Of a stretch of 15,465 nt of DNA, positions 5,882 to 13,472 are shown one piece after another. The notes under the pieces are model-generated. The model was not told the DNA's origin. It searched no databases and saw only the letters and a program-made list of their open reading frames with translations. The DNA is from a bacterium UBA2219 (lineage in GTDB: Bacteria > Desulfobacterota > Deferrimicrobia > Deferrimicrobiales > Deferrimicrobiaceae), in NCBI GenBank assembly GCA_002327765.1, contig DCUH01000137.1, positions 21,881 through 37,345 of the forward strand, read 5' to 3'. Positions within the stretch are counted from its first letter, which is position 1; each line of letters opens with the position of its first letter. The position numbers and the translations under genes were made by a program.

Positions 5882-8800
5882 CTCGCCGCCTCCTTTCCCC
5901 GTGAGCCCGCGACGACGGCTTCCAGGTGGAGGATGCGCAGCGCGCCTGCGGGGCTCTTCACGACGAGCCCGACGCGGGCGCCGCCCGGCAGCAGGGAGAC
6001 CTCCTGCGAGAAGCCTCCGTCGGCCCGGACCGGCACGCGCTTCCCGTCCACGTCGAGGACGTTTCCGGGCTCCGTCCACCCGGAGACGACGACCCGGCCC
6101 GGCCCGGGAACCGGCTCGACCCGAATCGAGGGGACCGCCACGGACGTGCGGAGATGCCGCCCGTCGGCGGCCGTCATCTCGAGGTCGATGCGCCCCGTCT
6201 CCGCCGGCAGCTTCGCCCGGAAGCGTCCCGCGGAGTCCACCTCGAGCGGGTCCCCGTTGACGCGCACGGAGGGCTCCGTGCGGAACCGGTCGGTCACCGA
6301 CGCGCGCAGCGTCTCCTGGAAGTCCCCTTTGAGCTCCACGCGGCGGTTCAGCTCGCGCCCCTCGGGGACGTCGTTCGGGGCGATGGGGCGGCTTTCCCCG
6401 AACCAGAGCACGGCGAAGCGGTCCGGCGCGATCCCGCACTCCTTCACCAGGAACGAGGCCGCCGCCATCGCGCGCCGCCGCGAGAGGTCCATGTTGTATT
6501 CCTCCGTCCCGACGTCGTCGGTGTGCCCCTCGACCATGACCCGCTCCTCCGGCCGTCTCTCGAGGACGGAGGCGATCTCCTCCAGCGCCTTGCGCGCCTT
6601 CACGCTCAGGACGTCGGAGCCGGAGACGAACGCGCTCCCGGTCAGGTTCAGGGAGACGGCGGAGACCCGGTTCACCGCGAAGTCGCGCACCGCGCCCATG
6701 GTGACACCGTTGTCGGCGTACGAGACCTCCATCCGGTACCGGTAGACCGCCCCCCCTTCCACCGTCCGCCCGTCCTCCGCGCGCCCGTCCCAGGCGATCT
6801 CGGCCGGGGGAGCCCCGCCGCCGGCCAGCGTCCGGACCGCGTTGTCGCCGGCGCCCAGCACCGTGAGCTTCCACGCCGACGGCGACCCGGCCGCCCCGGA
6901 GCGCACCCGGAACCGCACCGGCTCGTAGAATGCGCTCCCCTCGATCCGCAGCGAGCCGTCCGGCAGGTGCCCCGCGAGGACCGCGTCCGCGCCCGGCAGC
7001 GCGACCTCCGAGCCGTTGACGAGGAAGGCGGGCATCTCCACGCTGCCGACCACGTCGACGGGCGCGTCGACCCGGCGGACCTCCGCCGCGGCGACCGACG
7101 GAGGCTTCGGGCACGACGGCGGGGCGGGCGTCTTGTCCCAGCCCGGGAGGTAAAGCGTCGCCTCGTCGAACTTGAGCTTCAGCTCGAGGAACGGCCCGTG
7201 GGACCTCCATCCCGAACCGGAGAAATCGCCGTCGTTCATCCGGGCGAAGTTGTACCCCGCCCCGGCGTACAGGTTCTTCACGACCCGGTACCCGGTCCGC
7301 ACCAGCGCGGACAGCTCACGGGCGCCCGAGGAATACTGGGTCGAAAGCTTCCCCTGCGCGCCGACGTCCCAGCGGTCGGTCAGGTCGTAGGCCGCGCCGG
7401 CGACCAGGAGGTCCGAGTACGCCCCGAAGCCGTCTCCCTCGTACCGGTCCCACGCGTACTTCCCGGCGTATTTCCCGGAAAGCGTCAGGCGGGGGTGCAC
7501 GCGCCAGGAGACGTCGTTCGAGGTGACGATCCGCTTCGAATCGACCCCGTCGAGGGTCCCGTCGCGCTCCGCGATGTAGCGGACGGTGTCGAGCAGGTAG
7601 ATCGAGCGGATCCCCTTCGGGCGGTACGCCACGCCCGCCAGCGCATCGTACCTGCGCGCGCTTCCCGCGCCGCGGTCGGCGTTCCACAGGCTCGCCCGCG
7701 CGAGAAGGCCCAGGTCCGGCCCGACCTTCCAGCCCACCCCGAAGGAGAGCAGGACCGTGTCCTCCAGGTCCCCGAACCGGACCTCCGTCCGCCCGGTCGC
7801 CTTGACGTCCTCGCGGGGCAGGTACTCGGCGGCCAGCGCCACCGCGACCCCCTCCTGCGCCGCGGCCGTCCCCGTGTCGTCCGTCCCCCGCTGGTAATCG
7901 ATCCACTCGACCCGGCCGTCCAGCTTGAGGTCCCCGCGGGGAGACCACTGGCGGTTGAGGCCGACGAGCGACTGCAGCCGCTCGCCGGACGCGGTGTCCT
8001 CGATCTCGTACCGGGAAGTGAGCACCGTGTTCTTCGCGACCCGGGTCTCGAGGCCGAAAAGGACCGCCCGCCGCTTCTCGCCGGTCCACTGCCAGTTCCC
8101 GGTGATGCTGGCCTTTACCGCTTCCGTGAGCCGGTATTCCAGCCCGGCGGAGGTCTCGGTCTCGTACTGGTCGATCCCCTCCCCGGAAAGGATCTGGCTG
8201 TGCGCGAGCGTCGCCGTGGCGCGGTCCGTAAGACGCCGCGACGCCGACGCGAAGGCCATGTGGGAATCCGAGTCGCCCGCGGCAGGGTCGTCCCTTTCGT
8301 CCCGGAGGTTCCGATAACCGGTCTCCACGGAGACGTTGTCCCACGCGTGCGACACGCTCCCCGCGACGGAGGTGAGCTTCGTGCCGGCCGTTTCGCTCTC
8401 CTCGACGTAGCCTTCCGCTTTGAGGCCGGTGGAAGGCGTCACGCGGTGATCCGCCTTCGCGCCGTACTTCACGGTCCCCGGCTCCGCGGACTGCGCCGAG
8501 AGGTTCTCGAACTTCCGGTCCACGGAGCGGTAGTACGCGGAGACCGCCGTCTTCGCGGAGGGGGCCCCTTCCGCCTCGACCTTCCACGCGGTCCCCTTGC
8601 CGCTGCCGGCGGTGTCGGTCCCGGCGACCTCCGCGCTCACCCGGAGCGCTTTTCCGACCTTGAGGGTCGCGTCCACGCCGGCGAGCGAAGCGGTCTCGAG
8701 GTTGCGGTCCTCCCGGACGGCCGTGGCGCCGACCTCCAGGCCTTGCCAGGGCTTGAGCGCAGCGCGGCCGCCGAAGGTGTAGAACTCGCCGCCTCCCCCT

Positions 8801-11592
8801 TCGCTTTCGTACAGGGCCACGATGTGGACCGGGTTCATCCCCGCATCGAGGGAAGGGACCGGCTCCTTGAAGAGGATCGACCCCGACTCGTAGTCGATGG
8901 AATAGTCCGTGAAGGAGGCCTTGTCGACGGTCGAAAGGACCCGCTCGGCATGGAACCGGTCGCGCACTTCGATCCGGACCCGCTCGCTCCCCTCGACGAC
9001 CGGACGCCGGGTGAGGAAATAGAACCCGGAGGTGCCGTTCCCCCGCAGCTCGTCTTTGGCGAGGAACCGCCCGGTCTCGGCGCCGAACGCCCGGACGGAG
9101 AAGACCCCCAGGTCCAGGTCGGCCTTCGCCCCGGTGAACGTGCGGTCGTACCGGGCGAAGTCGGCCTGCGTGAGGTCGGTCCGGTAGTCGCCGTACAAGG
9201 CGTAGCTGCGCCCCTTCTCCACCTTGAGGTAGAGCTTGTCCCCGGAGGCCGCGTCGTAGCCGGTCCGGCTCCCGTCGCCGTACATCGGGTAGTATTTCGC
9301 GGGGTCCTCCCGCCCGAAGAGCGGGTCGGTCCTGCCCTTGGCGGTGTCGTAGGAGCCGGTCAGGACGTACCCGTCCCCGATCGAACCCTTCGCGAACAGG
9401 GCGAGCCGCTCGTCGTGGGAGAAGCCGTCCTTGAACATCCGGTCGTCGTCCGTACCGCCGATGTCGCCGGAGACCGTGTTCGCACCGGCCGTCACGTCGG
9501 CGATCCCCGCCACCACCCAGGCCCTCGGCTTCGGGACGAAGAAGACATCCGCCTCGGCGACGAGGCTGCTGCCCGCCCGGACCGCGAGCGTCTCCGGGCC
9601 GGTCTCCCCCGCGCCGCGCACGGCGAAGGAAGCGACGCCGCCGACCGCCTTGACCTGGTGGCCGGGCATCGCGGGGTCCAGATCGTCGCCGGCCACCTTC
9701 CCCCGGGCCAGCACCACGGTCAGGAGCTGTTCCCGGGTGGATATCTTCCCGAAGAAGTCGAGCAGCGTGGCGGTGAAGGGTACGGGCGCGCTGCCGTCCG
9801 CCCCGACGTCGGCCTTCGCCGGCGAGAGGACGATCCGGGAAGGCGGCCCCGGCACGGTGACGGTGATGCTGCTGACGGACGTCCCGCCGCCGGGCGTCCG
9901 CGTCTCCAGGGCGATCGTGTTCGGCCCGGGCGAGAGCTTGACTCCGATGTACTGGTATATGTAGATCTTCCGCTCGGACTCGTGGATTTTCCTGCCGATC
10001 GACTCCCTGGGGACCGCCGACCCGTTCACGCGCAGGGTGTCGACCGCCCCTTCGGGGACGCGGACGGCGATGTCGCTGTACGGCCGTGCCAGCACGGCGT
10101 TGTCCGCCGGCTCGAGGATCTCCGGAGTGGCCGGCATGTGCTGGATCCGGACCTCGAGCGAGGGCGGCCCCGTTGGCGCATCCGTGCCGAAGACCATCAT
10201 CCGCCCCCGGCTTTCTTCCGGCGCCGCCGCGCCGGGGAGGCAGCCGTTGTCGAAGGAGGGAGAGGGGCGCAGCGCGAAGTCGCCGCGTGCGTTCCCGCCG
10301 AAGGGAAGGGAAACGAACCGGGAGCCGCCGTCGCCCGCGAAGGTGGCGTCCAGCGGGACGGGGACCAGCCCCGGAGGCAGGGTGCCGCGGTCGAGCTTGA
10401 GCACGCGCTCGCCCGCCCGGATCCCGGAGATCGAGTATTTCCCTTCCTTGTCCGTTTCCGCGAAGGTGCCGTCCTCGAGGTAGATCCGGATCCCGGCGAA
10501 CCCGGGCTCGTCGTCCCCCGGCATCCGGTCGTCGTTCCGGTCGAGGAAGACCCGGCCGAGCACGACCCCGCGGCTCCCCAGCACGCCTTCCAGCACTTTC
10601 ACGCGGCACTGCGCGGGACCCGCCGTGACCGCGTTCCCGCCGGGGCTCCTTCCCTCCGCGTACGCCCTGTTCAGCCCGTCCGACCTGCCGGCCTCCCCGG
10701 TCAGGACGGCGCGGAACTTCAGCGTCCGGACGGCGCCGGGGGCCATCGTGCCGACGGGCCAGGCGGGCCGGTTCCCGCCGACCGGGTCGGTAACGGCAAC
10801 GTTGTCGAGGTGCGATGTGCCTTTCGCGTACCGGAAGCCGAACGGGAGGATGCCGGTGACGACGACGTTGTCCGCGGTCATCGTCCCGCCGGTGTTCTCC
10901 ACCCGGACGAAGTAAACGACGGACTCCCCGATCTCCGCCTCGCTGCGGGAGGCCGTCATCGTGATCCGGAGCGGCTGTTCGACCGCCACCGTCAGCACCT
11001 GGTTGGTGGGTTTCGGGTCCGGCGCCTGGTCGCTCGTCCCCCCGATCGTGTTCGGTATCGCGGTGTCGCTCGGCGTAGCGGGATCCACGGTCGCGCGGAA
11101 GCCGACCGTCCCGCCGTATCCGGGGGGAAGCGACGGGATCGTCCAGGTGATCCTGCGCGCGGCGGGGTCGTAGGCGACGGATGCGCCGGGCAGCCCCTGC
11201 GGCAGCGTGGCGGACCCTTCCACGTAGACAAGGTGCGAAGCCAGGTTGTCCGTGAACGACACGTTCGTGAGCGGTTCCGCCCCGCCGTTGCCGAACGTGG
11301 CCGTGTACCGGACGGTGGACCCCGGGGAGACCTGGCCCGCGGGCTCGACGGATTTCCGGAACGGGTTCAGGACGTCCGCCGGGTTCACGACGGTTACCGT
11401 GGTCTGGCCGGACTGCAGGTTATAGAGGGAATTCACGGGGCCGTACGCAAGCCCCGCGACGTTGTGGACCAGGGTCCCGCCCGGCGTCGCGGCATGCGGG
11501 ACGGAAGACGGAAGGAGGACGAGGATCCCCGCGAGCAGCCCGATGAAGGCCGCCGGGAGCCCCCGTCCCCTCTTTCGGCGGAACAGCGCCAT
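5878..11592 (-). CDS. Giant outer-membrane chimera: DUF11 x2, SdrD_B-like, Ig-like, beta-barrel-like, OmpA, Ig-like (1904 aa)
   Basis: Signal peptide 1-34 (basic MALFRRKRGRG, hydrophobic core, cleavage near PHA). DUF11-type repeats lie at about 75-200 and 205-332. An SdrD_B/Cna-B-like carboxypeptidase-regulatory fold spans about 340-442 (GRVFLDRNDDRMPGDDEPGFAGIRIYLEDG, then TDKEGKYSISGI). Ig-like segments lie at about 488-580 and 583-686. A long region at about 690-1475 is rich in alternating, aromatic-ended strands (SYALYGDYRTDL, FSVRAFGAETG, LYAGAGYNFARM), ends FLELKLKF and looks like an outer-membrane beta-barrel. A FlgD-like Ig patch follows at about 1565-1640 (IAWDGRAEDGRTVEGGAVYRY). The OmpA_C domain at about 1645-1755 contains VEGHTDDVGTEEYNMDLSRRRA, whose D1692 and R1707 fit the diaminopimelate-binding pair. 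A final Ig-like module is at about 1765-1890 (VSGWTEPGNVLDVDGK). It likely displays or anchors surface proteins while gripping peptidoglycan. The ribosome binding site is weak. Domain borders are estimates. Confidence 0.88.
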   Translation of the reverse strand: MALFRRKRGRGLPAAFIGLLAGILVLLPSSVPHAATPGGTLVHNVAGLAYGPVNSLYNLQSGQTTVTVVNPADVLNPFRKSVEPAGQVSPGSTVRYTATFGNGGAEPLTNVSFTDNLASHLVYVEGSATLPQGLPGASVAYDPAARRITWTIPSLPPGYGGTVGFRATVDPATPSDTAIPNTIGGTSDQAPDPKPTNQVLTVAVEQPLRITMTASRSEAEIGESVVYFVRVENTGGTMTADNVVVTGILPFGFRYAKGTSHLDNVAVTDPVGGNRPAWPVGTMAPGAVRTLKFRAVLTGEAGRSDGLNRAYAEGRSPGGNAVTAGPAQCRVKVLEGVLGSRGVVLGRVFLDRNDDRMPGDDEPGFAGIRIYLEDGTFAETDKEGKYSISGIRAGERVLKLDRGTLPPGLVPVPLDATFAGDGGSRFVSLPFGGNARGDFALRPSPSFDNGCLPGAAAPEESRGRMMVFGTDAPTGPPSLEVRIQHMPATPEILEPADNAVLARPYSDIAVRVPEGAVDTLRVNGSAVPRESIGRKIHESERKIYIYQYIGVKLSPGPNTIALETRTPGGGTSVSSITVTVPGPPSRIVLSPAKADVGADGSAPVPFTATLLDFFGKISTREQLLTVVLARGKVAGDDLDPAMPGHQVKAVGGVASFAVRGAGETGPETLAVRAGSSLVAEADVFFVPKPRAWVVAGIADVTAGANTVSGDIGGTDDDRMFKDGFSHDERLALFAKGSIGDGYVLTGSYDTAKGRTDPLFGREDPAKYYPMYGDGSRTGYDAASGDKLYLKVEKGRSYALYGDYRTDLTQADFARYDRTFTGAKADLDLGVFSVRAFGAETGRFLAKDELRGNGTSGFYFLTRRPVVEGSERVRIEVRDRFHAERVLSTVDKASFTDYSIDYESGSILFKEPVPSLDAGMNPVHIVALYESEGGGGEFYTFGGRAALKPWQGLEVGATAVREDRNLETASLAGVDATLKVGKALRVSAEVAGTDTAGSGKGTAWKVEAEGAPSAKTAVSAYYRSVDRKFENLSAQSAEPGTVKYGAKADHRVTPSTGLKAEGYVEESETAGTKLTSVAGSVSHAWDNVSVETGYRNLRDERDDPAAGDSDSHMAFASASRRLTDRATATLAHSQILSGEGIDQYETETSAGLEYRLTEAVKASITGNWQWTGEKRRAVLFGLETRVAKNTVLTSRYEIEDTASGERLQSLVGLNRQWSPRGDLKLDGRVEWIDYQRGTDDTGTAAAQEGVAVALAAEYLPREDVKATGRTEVRFGDLEDTVLLSFGVGWKVGPDLGLLARASLWNADRGAGSARRYDALAGVAYRPKGIRSIYLLDTVRYIAERDGTLDGVDSKRIVTSNDVSWRVHPRLTLSGKYAGKYAWDRYEGDGFGAYSDLLVAGAAYDLTDRWDVGAQGKLSTQYSSGARELSALVRTGYRVVKNLYAGAGYNFARMNDGDFSGSGWRSHGPFLELKLKFDEATLYLPGWDKTPAPPSCPKPPSVAAAEVRRVDAPVDVVGSVEMPAFLVNGSEVALPGADAVLAGHLPDGSLRIEGSAFYEPVRFRVRSGAAGSPSAWKLTVLGAGDNAVRTLAGGGAPPAEIAWDGRAEDGRTVEGGAVYRYRMEVSYADNGVTMGAVRDFAVNRVSAVSLNLTGSAFVSGSDVLSVKARKALEEIASVLERRPEERVMVEGHTDDVGTEEYNMDLSRRRAMAAASFLVKECGIAPDRFAVLWFGESRPIAPNDVPEGRELNRRVELKGDFQETLRASVTDRFRTEPSVRVNGDPLEVDSAGRFRAKLPAETGRIDLEMTAADGRHLRTSVAVPSIRVEPVPGPGRVVVSGWTEPGNVLDVDGKRVPVRADGGFSQEVSLLPGGARVGLVVKSPAGALRILHLEAVVAGSRGKEAAR

Positions 11593-11646
11593 GCCGGGCC
11601 TGCCCGCCTTATGCCGTCACGGGATCACCCTTCCCGCGGCCGCGCG

Positions 11647-12657
11647 TCAGTCGACCGTGACCTGGAAGTAGACGTACACCGTCGAGCCCGCGGCGAAGGT
11701 CCTCGCGTCCGACGCGGACTCGGTCGCCCCCGTCCCGAGGTAGGCCGTGACGGTTCCTCCCGAAACGCTCGAGTGGCCGCACGCGTCGGAGGCGCAGGCG
11801 GTGCCGCCGGAGGCGTCGTCGTCCTGGAGCGTGTTCGATGTGGCGGTGGAGCCGTTGGCGCCGATGTACATCGAGCCGGCCACGTACGTGGTGTACGCGT
11901 TGTCGGCGTCGGTCAGCGTGACGTTGTCCGCGCTGATGGACCCGCCGTTGGCCACGGTGATCCGGTACTCGAGGACCTGGGCCGGCGCGGCCGACGCCGT
12001 CGCGTCGAAGGTCCCGCCCAGCGTGACGTTGCGGACCGCCTTCGTGATGGTGAGGGCCGGGGCGAGCGCCGTGGTGGTGACGCTGTCCGTCGTGTCGTCC
12101 CCCGCCCCGGCGTCGCCGGAGCCGGTCACGGTGAGGGTGGTGACGTCCGTCTGCCCGCTCGCGACGGCCGCCGGGATGGTCACCGCGACGAAGAACTTGT
12201 AGGTCGCGTCCGCCGCGAGGGCCCCGGTCGAGTCCGTGACCGTGGTTTCCCCCGCGTCGTGCACGCCGTCGCCGTTGGCGTCGTAGTAGAGCGCGGCGGC
12301 CCAGGTGTTGCCGCCGGCGCCCGACGCGGCGGACAGGGCGAAGGTGTTGGTGTTGTTGCCGGTGTTGGTCACCGTATACGGGTAGTACACCACGGTGTTC
12401 GTGTTCCCCGACGCGTCCGACGGGGCGGTCACCGACACGGTGTAGACCGCGGTCACGGTCACCGTCGTCGCGTTGGACGTCGCCTCGAAGCTGTTGGCGC
12501 TGGAGTCCTTGTAGGACGCCGTCGCCTGGTTGGTGATCGACGTGTTGTAGGGTGTGCCCGCGGCATGCGCCGTCGCAGCGGGCAGCAGGAACGCCGCAAG
12601 CAGCGCGACGATGAACCGGCACATCGGCAAGTCGGCATGGCTTCTTATGCGCGGCAT
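11647..12657 (-). CDS. Secreted DUF11 repeat protein, 336 aa
   Basis: The start ATG 12657 is supported by AGGAGA about 5 bases upstream. M12 (12624) is a weaker alternative that would shorten the signal peptide's N-region. The signal peptide is about 1-32 (CRFIVALLAAFLLPAATAHAA). The mature part is low-charge and rich in Thr, Ser, Ala, Gly, Asn and Val. About 34-75 (TSITNQATASYKDSSANSFEA ... TTVTV) resembles the mature N-terminus of the 1904-aa neighbour. About 75-197 is an Ig-like region with a calcium-loop-like DANGDGVHDAGE (126-137). About 198-336 is a DUF11 domain (ALTITKAVRNV, VLEYRITVANGGSISADNVTLTDA, AGSTVYVYFQVTVD). C288 and C293 could form a small disulfide. It is probably an extracellular or surface structural protein. 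Function is unproven, and no enzyme motif is visible. Confidence 0.85.
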   Translation of the reverse strand: MPRIRSHADLPMCRFIVALLAAFLLPAATAHAAGTPYNTSITNQATASYKDSSANSFEATSNATTVTVTAVYTVSVTAPSDASGNTNTVVYYPYTVTNTGNNTNTFALSAASGAGGNTWAAALYYDANGDGVHDAGETTVTDSTGALAADATYKFFVAVTIPAAVASGQTDVTTLTVTGSGDAGAGDDTTDSVTTTALAPALTITKAVRNVTLGGTFDATASAAPAQVLEYRITVANGGSISADNVTLTDADNAYTTYVAGSMYIGANGSTATSNTLQDDDASGGTACASDACGHSSVSGGTVTAYLGTGATESASDARTFAAGSTVYVYFQVTVD

Positions 12658-12687
12658 GGTGATCTCCTGATTTTTTATCGTCGTACA

Positions 12688-12711
12688 GTCGCCCGGCCGG
12701 TCGCCCGGCCG
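12688..12711. repeat. Tandem 12-bp duplication forming an intercistronic hairpin with GCGA tetraloop
   Basis: The plus strand reads GTCGCCCGGCCG twice in direct tandem (12688-12699 and 12700-12711), immediately after the stop of the 173-aa DUF11 gene (12713). On the transcribed minus strand the duplication creates a perfect 7-bp stem CGGCCGG/CCGGCCG around a GCGA (GNRA-type) tetraloop at 12694-12711. No U-tract follows directly, so it is more likely an mRNA processing or stabilising hairpin, or partial attenuator, than a full terminator. Confidence 0.6.
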
Positions 12712-12712
12712 C

Positions 12713-13234
12713 CTATCTCACCCGGACCTTGAAGCTCACCGTGCCCCCGCCTCCCGGCGGCACGGCTTTCAGAAGCGTCCACTGGACGTGCGTGTACGTC
12801 TCCGGGGGGGCCTGCCGCTCCTCCTCGGTCCCGTCCGCCCGGCGGACCTTTTGCCTGAGCTGCGCCGGCTCCAGGAAGCTCTTCCCGTCGAGGCTGAACG
12901 CGATCGCGGCGTCCTTCCCCTCCGCGCTTCCGGGGATGTAGGCGGTCTCCTTCGGTACAGGGTCCACGATCCGGGCGGCCCGCGCCTCGGTCCTGCCGCC
13001 GTTCCGGTAGGCGATCGTGTACCTGAGGACGTCGCCGGGGCGGACGTCGCTCGCCTCGCGCCACTCCGTCGTCTCCTTCCCCCCGGCGTCCTTCACGATC
13101 GCCTCCTTCCGGACCTCGACCGAGAGCGACAGCACCGGCCGGACCGGGTCCGCCGCCGGCGCGGCCGTCGCGACCGCGGCCAGCAGCGCCGCGGCGAGGG
13201 TCGCGGCAAGAAGCAGCTTCCGTTTTCCGTTCAT
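12713..13234 (-). CDS. Secreted single-domain DUF11 protein, 173 aa
   Basis: AAGGAGGAG lies 5 bases before ATG 13234, a strong ribosome binding site that fixes the start. The signal peptide is about 1-28 (KRKLLLAATLAAALLAAVATAAPAA). The mature protein is a single DUF11-like unit: LSLSVEVRKEAIV (35-47), VRPGDVLRYTIAYRNGGRTEARAARIVDPVPKETAYIPGSA, and the closing GGGGTVSFKVRVR. It has no cysteines after the signal and is more charged than its DUF11 neighbours. It is the first gene after the 238-base gap, so the candidate sigma-28-like promoter and folded leader would drive it, and probably the downstream genes too. By family it belongs to exported proteins of unknown function, and a minor subunit or adaptor of a surface structure is conceivable. 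Domain call is strong; role is unknown. Confidence 0.87.
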   Translation of the reverse strand: MNGKRKLLLAATLAAALLAAVATAAPAADPVRPVLSLSVEVRKEAIVKDAGGKETTEWREASDVRPGDVLRYTIAYRNGGRTEARAARIVDPVPKETAYIPGSAEGKDAAIAFSLDGKSFLEPAQLRQKVRRADGTEEERQAPPETYTHVQWTLLKAVPPGGGGTVSFKVRVR

Positions 13235-13282
13235 CGACTTCTCCTCCTTCGATCGGATCTCTCCGTCCTTGCGCGAACGAAT

Positions 13283-13327
13283 GGTTTCCCCGTGCGGACG
13301 CGCCGCCCCACGGGGGTAACCGTACCC
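13283..13327 (-). promoter_or_regulatory. Strongly folded mRNA leader with two competing hairpins
   Basis: On the minus strand, upstream of the 173-aa gene, the leader can form a long hairpin (13283-13321). GGTT pairs with AACC, then after a small internal loop CCCCGTG pairs with CACGGGG, then GGGCG with CGTCC, closing on a GCG loop: about 16 base pairs in all. A second hairpin (13314-13327) pairs GGGTA with TACCC around CGGT and shares bases with the first, so the two are mutually exclusive. If transcription starts where the sigma-28-like box predicts, this structure sits at the 5' end of the message. It could be a stabilising 5' stem or a regulatory switch. No known riboswitch core was recognised. 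Confidence 0.45.
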
Positions 13328-13334
13328 ATCGCTC

Positions 13335-13361
13335 TTATCGGTAAAAAGGGAGGTTTGCTTA
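13335..13361 (-). promoter_or_regulatory. Candidate sigma-28 (FliA)-type promoter upstream of the DUF11/outer-membrane operon
   Basis: On the minus strand TAAGCAAA (13354-13361) is followed after exactly 11 bases by ACCGATAA (13335-13342). The enterobacterial FliA consensus is TAAAGTTT-N11-GCCGATAA. The -10 half matches 7 of 8 and the critical TAAA matches 3 of 4, with correct spacing. The predicted start near 13328 gives a leader of about 93 bases before ATG 13234. The surrounding 13335-13400 stretch is clearly AT-rich against its GC-rich neighbours, as expected for a promoter region. A weaker sigma-70 alternative is TTGCGA-N16-TAAAAA, spanning about 13385-13412. Confidence 0.5.
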
Positions 13362-13400
13362 AAGTAAATAGTTGAATTTCATGTATTTTTTATCCAATAA

Positions 13401-13437
13401 CGCGCCGTTCGCAAAAGAGCGGGCGGAAACCGGCGCG
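13401..13437 (-). terminator. Stem-loop downstream of the 518-aa DUF11 gene, possible weak terminator
   Basis: On the minus strand CGCGCCG and CGGCGCG form a perfect 7-bp stem across a 23-base loop that can itself extend the helix (TT/AA, then CGC/GCG with bulges). It lies about 35 bases after the TAG at 13473. TTATTGGATAAAAAAT follows, which is AT-rich but not a true U-tract. It may partly separate the 518-aa gene from the downstream operon. Confidence 0.4.
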
Positions 13438-13472
13438 CGGATGCCGACTGCGGAAACGCGCGGAGAAGGGGG

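Noticed and set aside
12660..12685. A second sigma-28 -10-like box (GACGATAA, minus strand) before the 336-aa gene.
   Set aside because: There is no TAAA-like -35 at the right distance, and the implied start would fall in the ribosome binding site.
5926..12732. A 2268-codon open frame on the plus strand, antisense to the giant, the 336-aa gene and part of the FecR-protein neighbourhood.
   Set aside because: Its translation is dominated by Arg, Gly, Asp, Pro and Val, has no domain motifs or plausible start signal, and is the expected mirror of GC-rich codon usage in the real minus-strand genes.
13250..13345. A cyclic-di-GMP (GEMM-I) riboswitch in the operon leader.
   Set aside because: CACGGGGAAACCATTCG on the minus strand recalls part of the GEMM core, but the second core element (ACGCAAAGCC-like) and the P2 arm order are missing. 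I report only a generic folded leader.
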